Position numbers and translations under genes: made by a program. DNA of 64,000 nucleotides, taken from positions 21,250 to 85,249 of the forward strand of contig NZ_JAOWIF010000034.1 of assembly GCF_030332225.1 (NCBI RefSeq), in the 5' to 3' direction. This document shows, one piece after another, positions 28,946-41,246 of the stretch (position 1 is its first letter; every line of letters begins with the position of its first letter). The stretch comes from Citrobacter sp. Cu233 (GTDB lineage Bacteria > Pseudomonadota > Gammaproteobacteria > Enterobacterales > Enterobacteriaceae). A model generated the notes under the pieces. That model did not search any database and was not told the origin of the DNA. It saw nothing but the letters and a program-made list of their open reading frames with translations.

Positions 28946-30331
28946 TTATTCCTCCAGTTTTTGGGCTACACCATGGCGATTCAGGCCAAAAACCTTATAA
29001 ATGAGCGTTACTGCCAACAGGAAGCCAATGCCAACAAAAAGCGACATTCGGGTATCTTCATTAAAGTACATCCCAATTAATACGCAAATCAGGAATGCCA
29101 TCGTCAAATAATTCGCCCACGGGAACAGAATGGAACGGAACGGATGGCTGGCTATCGCTTCCTTATGTGCCTGACGGAAACGCAACTGGCTTATCAGGAT
29201 CACAAACCACGGAACCATGCCCGGCAACACGCTGGCGCTATAGACATAAACGAACACCCGCTGCGGATTGGGAATGATGTAGTTCAGGCACGAGCCAATC
29301 AGCAGGATCACGATAGAAATCGCTACGCCAGCGACCGGCACCCCGTGACGAGAGACTTTTCCAACGGAGGCAGGCAGCTGGCGGTTCTTTGCCAGCGCAT
29401 AGAGCATACGGCCACAGCTGTACATCCCGCTGTTACAGCCAGACAGCGCGGCTGTCAGGACCACAAAGTTGATAATCCCAGCGGCTGCCGTAATACCAAT
29501 CTTGGCAAAAGTGAGAACGAACGGGCTGCCGTTACTACCAATCTCATTCCACGGGAAGATAGTGACGATAACGAAAATCGCACCCACGTAGAAAATCAGA
29601 ATACGCCACAGTACCTTGCCCACGGCGCTACGTAGCGTGACCTGCGGGTTTTTAGCCTCACCAGCCGTGATACCGATCAGCTCCACGCCCTGATAGGAAG
29701 CAACAACAATACACAGTGCTGTCAGGAACCCTTTCCAGCCACCCGCGAAGAAGCCGCCATGCTCGGTCAAATTGCCAAAGCCAATCGCCTGACCACCGTT
29801 ACCAAAGCCGAAGAAAATAACCCCTACGCCAATGACAATCATCACAATGATGGTGGTCACTTTGATCATGGCAAACCAGAACTCAATTTCACCGTACAGG
29901 CGAACTGCTGCCAGGTTTGCCAGCGCCACCAGACCCACCGCAATGAGCGCGGGTATCCATTGCGCCATTTCCGGGAACCAGAACTGCACGTAGACCCCAA
30001 TGGCGGTAATCTCCGAGATCCCCACCGCCATCCACATAAACCAGTATGACCATGCGGTGAGATAGCCAAAGAAGGGGCTCATATAACGGTGAGCGTAAAC
30101 AGCGAATGAGCCAGTGACCGGCTCCAGGAACAACATCTCCCCCATGGAACGCATGATGAAGAAGACGAACAGCCCAGCGACGATATACGCCAGCAGAACC
30201 GACGGTCCAGCCCATTTCAGGGTACTGGCAGCCCCCATAAACAGTCCGACACCAATGGTACCCCCAAGGGCTATCAATTCGATATGACGAGCCTCCAGCC
30301 CACGCTGTAGCTCAGATTTATTCTCTGCCAT
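28946..30331 (-). CDS. yifK: Threonine/serine:proton symporter of the APC family
   Basis: 461 residues from the ATG at 30331 ([16 protein letters not shown]); the frame extends 132 bases upstream but the family and the AGAGGA site fix this start. It is an amino-acid permease with about 12 membrane helices; the APC motif [12 protein letters not shown] is at about residues 23-34. E. coli YifK, renamed ThrP, imports threonine and serine. In E. coli and Salmonella the gene is repressed by the sRNA GcvB; I did not trace its site here. The tRNA operon follows in the same direction. Confidence 0.94.
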   Translation of the reverse strand: MAENKSELQRGLEARHIELIALGGTIGVGLFMGAASTLKWAGPSVLLAYIVAGLFVFFIMRSMGEMLFLEPVTGSFAVYAHRYMSPFFGYLTAWSYWFMWMAVGISEITAIGVYVQFWFPEMAQWIPALIAVGLVALANLAAVRLYGEIEFWFAMIKVTTIIVMIVIGVGVIFFGFGNGGQAIGFGNLTEHGGFFAGGWKGFLTALCIVVASYQGVELIGITAGEAKNPQVTLRSAVGKVLWRILIFYVGAIFVIVTIFPWNEIGSNGSPFVLTFAKIGITAAAGIINFVVLTAALSGCNSGMYSCGRMLYALAKNRQLPASVGKVSRHGVPVAGVAISIVILLIGSCLNYIIPNPQRVFVYVYSASVLPGMVPWFVILISQLRFRQAHKEAIASHPFRSILFPWANYLTMAFLICVLIGMYFNEDTRMSLFVGIGFLLAVTLIYKVFGLNRHGVAQKLEE

Positions 30332-30609
30332 AGATCCTCTTGTTGTGTTTGCATTGTTTCCGGTATTACCGGTTATCGTTATGGGTACATCGTTTTTTGC
30401 CATAACAGGCCATTCAGCACCGACCGCTTTACGGTTGGCGCCAAAAACACCACGGCACTGCAATGATTGCTGCGAATGGTTTCTTAAAATCGTCTAAATG
30501 GCAATTAAAGCATTCAAAAAATGAATAGATTGTGCGAGAAAGCAGCGATTATGTTGTGAATAAGTAGCGCGTTTAGCATAACGCGCTACTGAACAACGCA
30601 GAGGTGATG

Positions 30610-31350
30610 TCAGAGATTGCCGGTATAGTGCCAGCGGAGATAACGTAATAAACGAAGTTGGCGGGTGATACGACTCGGTTGCAGCAGCAAGCGATACAGC
30701 CACTCCAATCCCAGGCTCTGCCAGAATTTGGGCGCGCGCTTTACGTGCCCGGTAAACACATCGTAGGTGCCACCCACGCCCATATACAGCGCATGCGGAT
30801 GGACCAGGCGACAATCGCGCATAAAAATTTCTTGTTTCGGCGATCCCATCGCCACGGTAACAAGTTGTGCGCCGCTGGCATGAATACGCTCAAACAGCGC
30901 CTGACGCTGATCGGCGGTAAAATAGCCGTCCTGACTGCCAACAATATTGACGTGCCATTGTGCGCGCAGTTTTGCCTCTGTTTGTGTCAGAACATCAGGC
31001 TTACCGCCAACCAGGAATACGGGCGTTCCTTCCTTCCCGGCGCGTGCCATCAGAGCTTCCCAGAGATCGGCCCCCGCCACACGTGATACCTGAGCCTGCG
31101 GGAATTTTTTACACACGGAACGCACCACGCTGATCCCATCCGCATATTTAAACTCAGCGGCCTCGATCAACGTCCGAACCTCTGGGTTATCCTCCGCAGT
31201 CAGCATTTTCTCGGCGTTAATCGCTACCAGCGTCCCCTGCCTGAGATGTCCCTCAGCAAACAGGTAATTCAGCGCATGCTGCATATCGCGCCAGCCAATC
31301 AGTTCTAATCCGCGCAGTGAATACAGCGGCGCAGTTGTGTTATCTGTCAT
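30610..31350 (-). CDS. wecG: UDP-ManNAcA transferase (ECA lipid II synthase)
   Basis: WecG/RffM, 246 residues, family GT26 (WecG/TagA/CpsF). It adds N-acetylmannosaminuronic acid to GlcNAc-PP-undecaprenol to make ECA lipid II at the cytosolic face of the inner membrane. The conserved stretches [20 protein letters not shown] and [10 protein letters not shown] are visible. It is the last gene of the ECA cluster and overlaps wzyE by one base. Confidence 0.96.
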   Translation of the reverse strand: MTDNTTAPLYSLRGLELIGWRDMQHALNYLFAEGHLRQGTLVAINAEKMLTAEDNPEVRTLIEAAEFKYADGISVVRSVCKKFPQAQVSRVAGADLWEALMARAGKEGTPVFLVGGKPDVLTQTEAKLRAQWHVNIVGSQDGYFTADQRQALFERIHASGAQLVTVAMGSPKQEIFMRDCRLVHPHALYMGVGGTYDVFTGHVKRAPKFWQSLGLEWLYRLLLQPSRITRQLRLLRYLRWHYTGNL

Positions 31351-32705
31351 TACGATCCTTCAACCTGTGTCCGGGGCACCGACTTTATTCGTTTATGGAT
31401 GAGTCCCGCACTATCAAACAGCCAGTACAACAATTTTGCCACCAACAGACAGACGCCGAAAATCACGAGGAAAAAGACAACTCGCGAGACAAACGAATCT
31501 AACCCTTCACGTGCCAAAACGATCATATTAAAAATGGCGCCGAAACAGAAACTGTGCAAAATCGCTGACTTATAGCGATTCGTTTCCCGGTTACCTAATT
31601 CATACAACCAATCGAACCATTTAATAATCAGGCCGACGACAATCGCACCTAACGGTATAAACAAGGCCCCGCCCATCACCACCAGCGAACCAATCAGCGT
31701 CGGGGAGATAGCCAGGCCCGAGTGATTGTTCAGCACTTCCCAGGTAAAATAGTTCGCGGAATTGAGCACAATGCCCGGTCGGCCCGGCCACAGCCAGGAC
31801 GGTATAAAGACGTAGAAATCACGGACGATCGGTGCCAGTCCCTGAAACTCAATATTGTGGTAATTTTGCAGCAATAGCGCCAAATTCTCCCACGGCGAAA
31901 AGGTATCGCGCGTGAGGTACAGGAAAGTATAGAACGCCTCATCACCGCTGACGTTCATCCCGTAGCGCTTCAGTGCCAGCCAGAACATCCCGACAATACC
32001 CAGTACACCCGCGGCGGCCAGCATCCACAGCGAAATCCAGCCACGAATAATGCCGATAAACAGGAAAATGGCAAACGCGATAATAATATTGGCGCGGGTT
32101 CCGCCAACAATCATGTACGTCAGCAAACCAAATGCAACGGTACTCACCAGGAAGAACAGCCACGCTTTGCTGTCCTGACGCAGGAAGTAGACCACCAACA
32201 TCGCCGGAATGAAGAAGTAGAAGAAGCGTTTCAGAGCCACCCCGGAGACTTCACTGGAGAAAATCTGGCTATAGGATTGCAGCCTGAACAGCAGGAAACC
32301 GTTGTGCATAAAGAAAATGCCCACGCTCACCAGCGCAATCGCCATCAGGATAATCCAGGTCAAATGGGCTTCAACGCGATTGATGGTAAACAGCGGTCTG
32401 CGCGTTCTCTCCAGGCTCCGTTTACGCAGGCGTGTTTTATAGGTCACATAGTACACTGCGTAGAAACAGGCAGCAGACAGCAACGCCTGCAGCAGAATTT
32501 CCGGCGGGGCCACCGCCACATCAAAGCGAAAGACCAGCACGCTGGTCAACGGAAAACCAAAGAAAAACGTCAATAAAAACAGCAACGAGAAGAAAACATT
32601 GAAGTTAAACCGCACGCGTCGGAATTCAAACCAGGTCAGCGTGGCGATAAACAAAGTAGAGAGTAGCCACACCACCAGCAGACCGCTGAATTGCATCAGA
32701 CTCAT
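31350..32705 (-). CDS. wzyE: ECA polymerase WzyE
   Basis: 451 residues (450 in E. coli), a polytopic inner-membrane protein with about 11 hydrophobic helices. It polymerises the ECA trisaccharide on the periplasmic side, with chain length set by WzzE. It lies between wecF (four-base overlap) and wecG (one-base overlap). Confidence 0.95.
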   Translation of the reverse strand: MSLMQFSGLLVVWLLSTLFIATLTWFEFRRVRFNFNVFFSLLFLLTFFFGFPLTSVLVFRFDVAVAPPEILLQALLSAACFYAVYYVTYKTRLRKRSLERTRRPLFTINRVEAHLTWIILMAIALVSVGIFFMHNGFLLFRLQSYSQIFSSEVSGVALKRFFYFFIPAMLVVYFLRQDSKAWLFFLVSTVAFGLLTYMIVGGTRANIIIAFAIFLFIGIIRGWISLWMLAAAGVLGIVGMFWLALKRYGMNVSGDEAFYTFLYLTRDTFSPWENLALLLQNYHNIEFQGLAPIVRDFYVFIPSWLWPGRPGIVLNSANYFTWEVLNNHSGLAISPTLIGSLVVMGGALFIPLGAIVVGLIIKWFDWLYELGNRETNRYKSAILHSFCFGAIFNMIVLAREGLDSFVSRVVFFLVIFGVCLLVAKLLYWLFDSAGLIHKRIKSVPRTQVEGS

Positions 32706-33781
32706 ACGGTTTCTCCTGAGGCAATGCGCAGCGCGTTATGCCACGGTTGCAGATAATTCGGGCTAAAGAAAGTAATTGCACTTTTATCAACCGATGCCAG
32801 CTGGCGCTGCGCTTCGCGTACAATACCTTCATTGAGTACATCTGTCGTAAACAGAACCGGGATATTTTGCTCTGCCATATCCTGCCAGAATGGGTTTTCA
32901 CGGTTGAGCACGCACGGAATCCCCGCCTGAATCAGCAGACACAATGTACCAATCCCCTGTTGACGGGCAAAAATAAAGTAACCCAGATCGCACTGACGCA
33001 GTAGCGCCAGATAGGCATCAAACTCCAGCTTTTCACTGAGAATTTGCAGATTATCGGCGCTAAATAACGCCAGACCTGCCTGGCGTACTTCATCAATATA
33101 GCCTGCATTATTTGCCGGGTAACCCATTGGCACAATCACGTTCACCGTATCACCAAACTGCTGATGAACAGCGCGTAGCGCGGCTACATGCTCATTACTG
33201 CGATCGCCAGAGTTTCCGACCAGGATCGTCATTTTCCCGCGTTGCTGGCGCTCATTACTCATATTGTTCAGCGACGGATCCATACGCGTTGGGAAATAGA
33301 GCAATTCCCCACGTACACACGGATGCTGCTCAGCGAAATAGCTCAGATCGCCTCGCGTGGCAAAGACACAACCCACGCGGTTTTGCGCCATTCGACGAAT
33401 CGGGTAAAACAGACGAAATTTCAGGCCACTCGAGACTTCATACAGATCGGCGCCCCAGATATGCCAGTAAAACTGCTCAGGTTTAATCCCCCCGCTCAGC
33501 AATGCCAGCCACAGGCTGGTATTGAACTGCCCATGAAAGAAGAAACGCTGCTGGCGATCCGTCTTAGCTTTGGCAATAACGGCCTCTGCCAGCGCCTTTT
33601 TTCCGCCGTAAAAACTCAGTGATAACGCCGGGTAGCTCTCGCTTAATCCCGTATCCTGACCAGCAACCATAAACACGCGCGCGTGCTCACTCGTTGCAGA
33701 CAACGCGTCGTTGAAGAACCGCAGCACGGTTTGGTTATGGTGAGGGATATCCGATCCCAGAACGTGAATCAGTACAGTCAT
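32702..33781 (-). CDS. wecF: Fuc4NAc transferase (ECA lipid III synthase)
   Basis: WecF/RffT, 359 residues, family GT56. It transfers 4-acetamido-4,6-dideoxygalactose from TDP-Fuc4NAc to lipid II, completing the ECA repeat. Conserved segments include [11 protein letters not shown] at the N-terminus and [10 protein letters not shown] in the middle. It overlaps wzxE and wzyE by four bases each. Confidence 0.96.
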   Translation of the reverse strand: MTVLIHVLGSDIPHHNQTVLRFFNDALSATSEHARVFMVAGQDTGLSESYPALSLSFYGGKKALAEAVIAKAKTDRQQRFFFHGQFNTSLWLALLSGGIKPEQFYWHIWGADLYEVSSGLKFRLFYPIRRMAQNRVGCVFATRGDLSYFAEQHPCVRGELLYFPTRMDPSLNNMSNERQQRGKMTILVGNSGDRSNEHVAALRAVHQQFGDTVNVIVPMGYPANNAGYIDEVRQAGLALFSADNLQILSEKLEFDAYLALLRQCDLGYFIFARQQGIGTLCLLIQAGIPCVLNRENPFWQDMAEQNIPVLFTTDVLNEGIVREAQRQLASVDKSAITFFSPNYLQPWHNALRIASGETV

Positions 33782-35028
33782 ACCCGCCTACGCCAGAGTA
33801 AAAACACGCCACAACAAAGAGAAAAATAGACGATGTACGTTGCCATATAGGCCTGTGCCGCGCCGAGAGCACCGTGCGCGGGGATCAACCAGTGGGCAAA
33901 TGCCGTCAACAAAATGAACTGGCTCATTTCGGCCAGAATATAAAACCGCAGCGAGGCCTTCGCGATCACCAGATAGCCAAAGACGTAGGCACCAACTTTC
34001 AGAACATCCCCCACAAGTTGCCAGGCAAACAAATCGCGCATGGCGGTGAATTTAGCGGAGAAAAGCAGCCAGATAGCAAAATCACGTAACAGCCAGACGG
34101 TAAAACTCGCGGCAGCAACTGCCGGCAACACAAATTTCAGCGACTTGATAACTTCACGCGTGATGTCGCGCTTTTCAGTCAGGCGAGACAGTGTTGGCAA
34201 TAGATACACACTGAATGAAGCGGTAATAAATTGCAGGTAGGCATCAGAGATACTGCTCACCCCCTGCCAGATCCCCACGTCATCCCAGCTGTATTGCGCC
34301 GCCAATAGGTTTCGCATCATCACATATGCCACTGGTAGCGTCACAGAGGTAATCAGCGCCATCAACGTAAACTTGCTGAGTTGTCCTGCCAGGCCGTTAT
34401 CCCAGGAAGGTTTCAGGTATTGCACAGGAATGGTTCCACGCTTGATCAGCATAAGCATGGCGGGCAACACCACCAGCGCTGGCACCAGCGCCAGCCCCAG
34501 CAAGGCACCTTCGTATCCGCCCAACCGATAGCAGCCGTAGTAGGCCACGACGCCGACCAGGCTGCCAATAATCAGCGATAGCGCATTACCTGCGGCATCA
34601 CGGAACCCTTTCATCAACGCCAGCAACAGGTTTGCCCAGGCAATCCCCATCTGTACCAGCGCAACCAGGCGTACCAGCCCCTGAAAATGCGTATGACCAA
34701 ACAATCCCTGACTGATAGGCGCTGCTGCCAGCAAAAAAATCACCGCCATCAGCGTAGAGAATCCCAACACCATTGCGGATGATGTCCCCACCACCTTACG
34801 CAACCGCGCCGGGTCATCATGGTGCTGCGCAACGTATTTCGTGACACCGTTGAAAATCCCAGCGCCCGCCAACACGCCAAGCACGGTGACCATCTGACGG
34901 AAGTTTCCCGCCTGGCCCACACCCGCAGGGCCGAAAGAGACCGCCAGCAGTTTTACCACCAACAAACCCGCACCAATTTTTACCAGCGTACTGGTAGCCG
35001 TCCACAAGGACGCTTTAGCCAGCGACAT
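33778..35028 (-). CDS. wzxE: ECA lipid III flippase WzxE
   Basis: 416 residues, a MOP-superfamily (Wzx) flippase with about 12 membrane helices, which moves the undecaprenyl-linked ECA trisaccharide to the periplasmic face. It lies one base after wecE and overlaps wecF by four bases. Confidence 0.96.
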   Translation of the reverse strand: MSLAKASLWTATSTLVKIGAGLLVVKLLAVSFGPAGVGQAGNFRQMVTVLGVLAGAGIFNGVTKYVAQHHDDPARLRKVVGTSSAMVLGFSTLMAVIFLLAAAPISQGLFGHTHFQGLVRLVALVQMGIAWANLLLALMKGFRDAAGNALSLIIGSLVGVVAYYGCYRLGGYEGALLGLALVPALVVLPAMLMLIKRGTIPVQYLKPSWDNGLAGQLSKFTLMALITSVTLPVAYVMMRNLLAAQYSWDDVGIWQGVSSISDAYLQFITASFSVYLLPTLSRLTEKRDITREVIKSLKFVLPAVAAASFTVWLLRDFAIWLLFSAKFTAMRDLFAWQLVGDVLKVGAYVFGYLVIAKASLRFYILAEMSQFILLTAFAHWLIPAHGALGAAQAYMATYIVYFSLCCGVFLLWRRRV

Positions 35029-35029
35029 A

Positions 35030-36160
35030 TCAGGAGAAGTAATTGAGTAAGGTCGTAATCACTGTGCGCTGGTTAACCGGCGACAGGTTGTAAAACAGCG
35101 GGAGACGCAACAGACGTTCACTCTCTTTAGTGGTGTAACGATCGACTCCGGAAAACACACCAAATTTATCGCCAGCCGGACAATCATGCAGCGGAATATA
35201 ATGGAATACCGCCATGATTTCGGCTTCTTTAAGGAAGTTAATCAACGCCGCGCGATCGTCAATATCACGCAGCTTGATATAAAACATATGGGCGTTCTGC
35301 GCACACCCTTCCGGGATGACGGGTAAATCAATGCGCCCGGCGCGCGCCAGCGGTTCGAGAGCATCATAATAATTCTGCCACAGTACCAGTCGCTGATGAT
35401 TAATACGCTCTGCCGCTTCCAGTTGCGCCCACAGATAGGCAGCCTGGAGATCGGACATCAAATAACTGGAGCCAATATCGCGCCAGGTATATTTATCAAC
35501 CTGACCGCGGAAAAATTGACTGCGATTCGTCCCCTTTTCACGGATGATTTCTGCACGTTCAACTAATTTACGGTCGTTGATCAGCGTCGCCCCGCCTTCA
35601 CCGCCTGCGGTATAGTTTTTGGTCTCATGGAAGCTAAAGCAGCCAATATGCCCAATGGTCCCCAGCGCACGGCCTTTGTAGGTCGACATTACGCCCTGAG
35701 CAGCATCTTCCACCACGAACAGGTTGTACTGTGACGCCAACGCCATAATGGTATCCATTTCACAGGCAACCCCGGCGTAGTGCACCGGCACGATAGCGCG
35801 GGTTTTCTCGGTAATCGCCGCTTCAATCAGCGTTTCATCAATGTTCATGGTATCCGGGTGGATATCGACAAAGACGATTTTTGCGCCACGCAGCACGAAT
35901 GCATTCGCGGTAGAGACAAATGTGTAGCTGGGCATGATGACTTCATCGCCGGGCTGGATGTCCAGCAATAATGCCGCCATCTCCAGTGACGCGGTACAGG
36001 ATGGCGTCAGCAGCACTTTCTCACTGCCAAAATGCTGCTCCAGCCATTGCTGGCAACGACGGGTAAAACCACCATCGCCACACAGCTTACCGCTGCTCAT
36101 CGCTGACTGCATGTATTCAAGCTCGGTTCCCACCACCGGCGGTGCGTTAAATGGAATCAT
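35030..36160 (-). CDS. wecE: dTDP-4-amino-4,6-dideoxygalactose transaminase
   Basis: WecE/RffA, 376 residues from the ATG at 36160 (MIPFNAPPVVGTE); an 80-codon upstream extension of the frame is only wecD sequence read out of phase. It is a DegT/DnrJ/EryC1 aminotransferase with the PLP lysine in FHETKNYTAGGEGG (about residue 181) and VVEDAAQG. It converts dTDP-4-keto-6-deoxyglucose to dTDP-Fuc4N. Confidence 0.97.
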   Translation of the reverse strand: MIPFNAPPVVGTELEYMQSAMSSGKLCGDGGFTRRCQQWLEQHFGSEKVLLTPSCTASLEMAALLLDIQPGDEVIMPSYTFVSTANAFVLRGAKIVFVDIHPDTMNIDETLIEAAITEKTRAIVPVHYAGVACEMDTIMALASQYNLFVVEDAAQGVMSTYKGRALGTIGHIGCFSFHETKNYTAGGEGGATLINDRKLVERAEIIREKGTNRSQFFRGQVDKYTWRDIGSSYLMSDLQAAYLWAQLEAAERINHQRLVLWQNYYDALEPLARAGRIDLPVIPEGCAQNAHMFYIKLRDIDDRAALINFLKEAEIMAVFHYIPLHDCPAGDKFGVFSGVDRYTTKESERLLRLPLFYNLSPVNQRTVITTLLNYFS

Positions 36161-36164
36161 TTTG

Positions 36165-36842
36165 TCACCTGTATAACCAGTACGCGGTGCTTTCCACATT
36201 TGCACCACTCTGTATATAACGTTTAAGCGCGGCGGTGTTGCCCATCTGGGTCGCCACCCGCAATGTTGTTTTACCACGAGCCTGCGCCCAGCAAAGCGCA
36301 GCCTGCATAAGTTCTGCACCCGCACCACGACCAGCCAGCAGGCCAATACGTGCATCAGTATCATTGACGTCACGGAGTGAGACATAACCACGAATCCCAC
36401 CTGTCTGTGTGCGAAAAATGAGGCACTGATGATCGAACGTGCCCAGCACAGCGTTTTCTATCCACTGTGCATAAAAACGCGCACTGGCCTCCACGGGATA
36501 CCACGGTGCGCGGAAACGACTTTGGGCGAACGCCTCTCCAGCCAGTTGACGCAGCAGCGGAATATCCGCAGTTTGTGCCACCTGAGCATCGGGATTTTCA
36601 CGGGCGCACGTGACCGGCAGAACAAAGTCCATCTCTCCTTCTACCAGCGAAAAACCCAACTGCTGTAACGCATCTATTTCATTCGTATTTGCGGCAGGAA
36701 TTTTTGCCTGCACCCGTTCCCAGCGCTGCAAGACCTCTGCTGTCAGGATCGGTGCGTGCGGGTCAAACCGTACGATGGCGCTATTCACGCCAAAGAACGT
36801 ATTTTCCCAATCCAGAGACTCAATACTGGCGCGGACGGGCAC
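36165..36842 (-). CDS. wecD: dTDP-Fuc4N acetyltransferase
   Basis: WecD/RffC, 225 residues, a GNAT acetyltransferase that makes dTDP-Fuc4NAc. The start is the GTG at 36842 (then Pro-Val-Arg-Ala-Ser-Ile), matching the E. coli N-terminus; it lies 23 bases inside the rffH gene. The acetyl-CoA loop is [14 protein letters not shown] and the C-terminal helix contains [13 protein letters not shown]. It is four bases before wecE. Confidence 0.93.
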   Translation of the reverse strand: MPVRASIESLDWENTFFGVNSAIVRFDPHAPILTAEVLQRWERVQAKIPAANTNEIDALQQLGFSLVEGEMDFVLPVTCARENPDAQVAQTADIPLLRQLAGEAFAQSRFRAPWYPVEASARFYAQWIENAVLGTFDHQCLIFRTQTGGIRGYVSLRDVNDTDARIGLLAGRGAGAELMQAALCWAQARGKTTLRVATQMGNTAALKRYIQSGANVESTAYWLYR

Positions 36843-37701
36843 GGAGAAGCTCCAGCAAATATTGGCCGTAGCCTGTTTTAGCCAGAGAGCTGGCGGCACG
36901 TCTTACGCCTTCATCATCCAGCCAGCCATTGCGCCATGCTATCTCTTCCAGACAGGCGATTTTAAAGCCCTGACGTTTCTCTACCGTCTGCACAAAAGTG
37001 CTCGCTTCAATCAGACTGTCGTGCGTACCGGTATCCAGCCAGGCAAAACCACGGCCAAGCAGTTCAACGGTCAGATTGCCATCGTCAAGGTACATCTGGT
37101 TAATGGAGGTAATTTCCAGTTCCCCACGCTCAGAAGGTTTCACACGCTTTGCGTATTCCACTACCTTACTGTCGTAGAAATAGAGTCCTGTCACCGCCCA
37201 GTTTGATTTTGGTTCTTTCGGCTTCTCTTCCAGCGAGACTGCCCGAAAATTGTCATCAAACTCCACCACACCGAAGCGATCAGGATCCATCACCTGATAG
37301 CCAAATACCGTCGCACCTGTCGTGCGGGCGGCGACATGGCGTAATTTTGGACTAAATCCCTGGCCAAAGAAGATATTGTCCCCAAGCACCAGACATGACG
37401 GTTCGCCGTTAAGGAACGTTTCACCAATAATGAACGCCTGTGCTAAACCATCCGGACTGGGCTGCTCTGCATAGTGCAATTCAATACCGAACTCAGAGCC
37501 ATCCCCCAGCAAACGCTGGAAATACCCTTTATCTTCCGGTGTCGTAATAATTAGGATCTCGCGAATTCCCGCCAACATCAGTACCGATAGCGGGTAATAG
37601 ATCATGGGCTTATCGTAAATAGGCAATAACTGCTTCGATACGCCGCGCGTAATGGGGTACAGGCGAGTACCTGAGCCACCAGCCAGAATGATACCTTTCA
37701 T
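36820..37701 (-). CDS. rffH: Glucose-1-phosphate thymidylyltransferase 2
   Basis: RffH, 293 residues, makes dTDP-glucose for the ECA sugar Fuc4NAc. The nucleotide-binding signature [20 protein letters not shown] is at residues 8-27, with [11 protein letters not shown] next. Its C-terminus overlaps the wecD start by 23 bases. Confidence 0.96.
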   Translation of the reverse strand: MKGIILAGGSGTRLYPITRGVSKQLLPIYDKPMIYYPLSVLMLAGIREILIITTPEDKGYFQRLLGDGSEFGIELHYAEQPSPDGLAQAFIIGETFLNGEPSCLVLGDNIFFGQGFSPKLRHVAARTTGATVFGYQVMDPDRFGVVEFDDNFRAVSLEEKPKEPKSNWAVTGLYFYDSKVVEYAKRVKPSERGELEITSINQMYLDDGNLTVELLGRGFAWLDTGTHDSLIEASTFVQTVEKRQGFKIACLEEIAWRNGWLDDEGVRRAASSLAKTGYGQYLLELLRARPRQY

Positions 37702-37734
37702 ATGATCTCTCCTCCGGGTGCCAAAACCAGGCTG

Positions 37735-38802
37735 TTAGCCCTTCAGCCCCAAACGCTCACCCTGGTAACTGCCATCCTGCACGGGTTTCCACCAGGCCTC
37801 ATTTGTCAGATACCATTGCACGGTTTTACGCATCCCACTTTCAAACGTTTCCTGCGGCACCCAGCCAAGTTCACGCGCAATTTTTGACGCATCAATGGCA
37901 TAGCGCAAATCATGGCCAGGGCGATCGTCAACATAGGTGATCAATTCACGATACCGCATGACACCTTGTGGTTTTTGCGGCGCCAGTTCTTCCAACAAGC
38001 TGCAAATCGTTTCGACCACTTCCAGGTTTTTACGCTCGTTATGACCACCAATATTATAGGTCTCGCCAACCGCACCTGTTGTCGCGACGCAATAGAGCGC
38101 CCGGGCATGATCTTCCACATACAGCCAGTCACGAATCTGCTGTCCGTTGCCGTACACCGGTAGAGGTTTTCCCGCCAGTGCATTGAGTATCATCAGCGGG
38201 ATCAGTTTTTCCGGGAAATGGTAGGGCCCATAGTTGTTGGAGCAGTTAGTAATTAACGTTGGCAGCCCGTAGGTACGCAACCAGGCCCGAACCAGATGAT
38301 CGCTGCTGGCCTTTGACGCGGAATAAGGACTACTCGGTGCATACGGCGTCGTTTCGGTAAAGAAATCATCCGTAGCATGCAGGTCGCCGTACACCTCATC
38401 GGTTGATATATGGTGGAAACGAAACGCCTGCTTTTTATCATCGGTTAACACATTCCAGTATGCGCGAGCGGCTTCCAGCAACGTGTAGGTCCCGACAATA
38501 TTGGTTTCAATAAATGCGGCGGGGCCATCGATAGAACGATCAACATGACTTTCTGCCGCCAGGTGCATCACGCAATCCGGCTGATACTGTTGAAACACGT
38601 TGTCGAGCGCTACGCGATCGCAGATATCCACGTGTTCAAAGGCAAAACGGGCATTCTGTGCAACCGGCGCCAGCGACATCAGGTTTCCGGCATAGGTTAA
38701 CTTATCAACCACTACCACGGCATCCTGAGTCTCATTAATGATGTGACGCACAACCGCTGAGCCGATAAATCCTGCACCACCGGTAACCAGAATTCGTTTC
38801 AT
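37735..38802 (-). CDS. rffG: dTDP-glucose 4,6-dehydratase 2
   Basis: RffG, 355 residues, an extended short-chain dehydrogenase. NAD-binding GGAGFIGS is at residues 7-14, the STDEVYGDL motif in the middle, and the catalytic Tyr-X3-Lys in [10 protein letters not shown]. It overlaps the wecC stop by one base and supplies dTDP-4-keto-6-deoxyglucose to WecE. Confidence 0.97.
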   Translation of the reverse strand: MKRILVTGGAGFIGSAVVRHIINETQDAVVVVDKLTYAGNLMSLAPVAQNARFAFEHVDICDRVALDNVFQQYQPDCVMHLAAESHVDRSIDGPAAFIETNIVGTYTLLEAARAYWNVLTDDKKQAFRFHHISTDEVYGDLHATDDFFTETTPYAPSSPYSASKASSDHLVRAWLRTYGLPTLITNCSNNYGPYHFPEKLIPLMILNALAGKPLPVYGNGQQIRDWLYVEDHARALYCVATTGAVGETYNIGGHNERKNLEVVETICSLLEELAPQKPQGVMRYRELITYVDDRPGHDLRYAIDASKIARELGWVPQETFESGMRKTVQWYLTNEAWWKPVQDGSYQGERLGLKG

Positions 38803-40064
38803 TAGCGCCAGACTCCTTTGGTATCAACCACATATTGCTGGTGAACCGCATCGCCTTTAATCGCTTTAAATTCATTATGGTCAACCAGCATCACCAGCAC
38901 ATCAGCACTTGCCAACGCAGCATCCAGTTTCGCCAGTTGGCACAGGCCATCCAGTTTTTTCGGCAACTGATGAATATTCGGTTCCACCACCAACGTCTCG
39001 CCGCTGTGCCAGCGTGCGATACTTTGCGCCACCCCCATTGCCGGGCTTTCACGTAAATCATCAATATTCGGTTTGAATGCCAGACCAAAACAGGCAATTT
39101 TTACTTCGCTGGCACGTTTATTGGTTTCCGCCAGACAATCTGCTACAGCGGCTTTTACCCGATCGACAACCCAATGAGGCTTACTGTCATTTACCTCGCG
39201 CGCGGTGCGGATCAATCTCGCCTGCTGCGGGTTCTGCGCCACAATAAACCACGGGTCGACCGCGATACAGTGTCCGCCAACGCCAGGTCCAGGCTGCAAA
39301 ATATTAACCCGCGGGTGGCGGTTCGCCAGACGGATCAGCTCCCAGACATTAATCTCCTGATCGGCGCAAATCAGCGACAGTTCATTAGCAAAGGCGATAT
39401 TGACATCGCGGAAGCTGTTTTCGGTCAACTTGCACATTTCTGCGGTGCGGGCGTTAGTCACCACGCATTCACCTTCGAGGAAGATGTTGTACAGTTCGCT
39501 GGCGCGCGCAGAACAGACGGGGGTCATTCCGCCAATCACACGGTCATTTTTAATCAGTTCAACCATCACCTGGCCTGGCAGCACGCGCTCCGGACAATAA
39601 GCAATGTTCACGTCAGCCTGTACCCCCGTCTGCTGCGGGAAAGTCAGGTCAGGGCGCATTTCTGCAAGCCATGCAGCCATCTGTTCCGTTGCCCCGACGG
39701 GTGACGTCGATTCAAGGATCACCAACGCCCCTTTTTTCAACACCGGTGCAAGCGACTTCGCAGCGGCTTCAACATAGACCATATCGGGTTCATGCTCCCC
39801 CTTGAAGGGGGTCGGCACAGCAATCAGATAAGCGTCTGCTTCGACAGGTGCTGTAACCGCACGCAGAAAGCCATTTTCGACAGCTGTTTTCACCACAGCA
39901 CCCAAATCGGGTTCGACGATGTGGATTTCACCGCGGTTAATGGTATCCACCGCATGTTGATTTACATCTACGCCAATAACATGTTTTTGACGGGAAGCAA
40001 AAGCGGCCGCCGTTGGCAGTCCGATATAACCCAGCCCAATGACAGAAATGGTCGTAAAACTCAT
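38802..40064 (-). CDS. wecC: UDP-ManNAc dehydrogenase
   Basis: WecC, 420 residues, of the UDP-glucose/GDP-mannose dehydrogenase family. It oxidises UDP-ManNAc to UDP-ManNAcA, the WecG donor. The N-terminal NAD fold has [10 protein letters not shown]; the catalytic Cys region is [15 protein letters not shown]. It overlaps wecB by four bases. Confidence 0.97.
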   Translation of the reverse strand: MSFTTISVIGLGYIGLPTAAAFASRQKHVIGVDVNQHAVDTINRGEIHIVEPDLGAVVKTAVENGFLRAVTAPVEADAYLIAVPTPFKGEHEPDMVYVEAAAKSLAPVLKKGALVILESTSPVGATEQMAAWLAEMRPDLTFPQQTGVQADVNIAYCPERVLPGQVMVELIKNDRVIGGMTPVCSARASELYNIFLEGECVVTNARTAEMCKLTENSFRDVNIAFANELSLICADQEINVWELIRLANRHPRVNILQPGPGVGGHCIAVDPWFIVAQNPQQARLIRTAREVNDSKPHWVVDRVKAAVADCLAETNKRASEVKIACFGLAFKPNIDDLRESPAMGVAQSIARWHSGETLVVEPNIHQLPKKLDGLCQLAKLDAALASADVLVMLVDHNEFKAIKGDAVHQQYVVDTKGVWR

Positions 40065-41191
40065 AGCGATATCCGATTATTTTTTAACGCGTGTAAAATG
40101 CGGCCACACGCCTGCCCATCACCATACGGATTATGGGCGCGGCTCATGGTCTGATATTCATTTTCGTCATGCAGCAAGCGCGTGACTTCTGCCACAATAC
40201 GCTGAGGGTCAGTCCCAACCAGACGTACTGTGCCTGCGGTAATAGCTTCTGGCCGTTCCGTTGTTTCGCGCATCACCAACACAGGTTTGCCCAGAGAAGG
40301 GGCTTCCTCCTGAATCCCGCCAGAATCGGTAAGGATAAGCCAGGCATGATTCATCAGCCAGACGAACGGCAGATAGTCCTGCGGTTCAATTAGCATCACG
40401 TTATCAACGTGACCCAAAATACGATTTACCGGCTCGCTAACGTTGGGGTTCAGGTGTACCGGATAGACAATCTGTACATTCTGATTAGCCGCTGCAATTT
40501 CCGCCAGAGCATGGCAGATTTGCTCAAAACCGCGACCAAAGCTTTCCCGACGATGACCGGTCACCAGGATCATCTTTTTATCAGCATCCAGGAAAGGATA
40601 GCGCTCAGCCAGTTCAGCGCGCAGCGCTTCATTTCCCAGTACACGATCGCGAACCCAGATCAACGCATCAATAACCGTGTTCCCCGTGACAAAAATACGA
40701 TCATTCGGAATGGTTTCACGCAGCAGGTTTTGGCGTGAATTTTCAGTTGGGGAAAAGTGATACATTGCCAGGCGTCCGGTCAGTGTACGGTTTGCCTCTT
40801 CCGGCCAGGGAGAATAGAGATCGCCAGTTCTCAACCCGGCCTCAACATGTCCCACCGGAATACGCTGATAAAACGCGGCCAGACTGGTAGCAAGGGTCGT
40901 TGTTGTATCACCGTGGACTAGCACCACATCAGGTTTGAACTCAGTGAGGATTGGCTTTAATCCTTCCAGAATTCGACAGGTAATTTCTGTCAGTCCCTGA
41001 CCTGGCTGCATAATATTGAGATCGTAGTCAGGTACGATGGAAAAGAGGTGCAATACCTGATCGAGCATCTCCCGATGCTGTGCAGTGACGCAAACTTTCG
41101 CGTCGAAATCAGGATCTTTAGCCAGCGCATGAACCAGAGGAGCCATCTTAATGGCCTCCGGTCGCGTACCAAATACAGTCAGTACTTTCAC
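40061..41191 (-). CDS. wecB: UDP-GlcNAc 2-epimerase
   Basis: WecB, 376 residues, converts UDP-GlcNAc to UDP-ManNAc. The start is the GTG at 41191 (then Lys-Val-Leu-Thr-Val-Phe), matching E. coli; an ATG 42 bases upstream adds residues not in the family. [21 protein letters not shown] and the [10 protein letters not shown] motif are present. Confidence 0.96.
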   Translation of the reverse strand: MKVLTVFGTRPEAIKMAPLVHALAKDPDFDAKVCVTAQHREMLDQVLHLFSIVPDYDLNIMQPGQGLTEITCRILEGLKPILTEFKPDVVLVHGDTTTTLATSLAAFYQRIPVGHVEAGLRTGDLYSPWPEEANRTLTGRLAMYHFSPTENSRQNLLRETIPNDRIFVTGNTVIDALIWVRDRVLGNEALRAELAERYPFLDADKKMILVTGHRRESFGRGFEQICHALAEIAAANQNVQIVYPVHLNPNVSEPVNRILGHVDNVMLIEPQDYLPFVWLMNHAWLILTDSGGIQEEAPSLGKPVLVMRETTERPEAITAGTVRLVGTDPQRIVAEVTRLLHDENEYQTMSRAHNPYGDGQACGRILHALKNNRISL

Positions 41192-41246
41192 ATCGATTCT
41201 CTTCGGATTGGCAGTGAGAGCCCAGCCCCTCACTGCAACGGTATTG

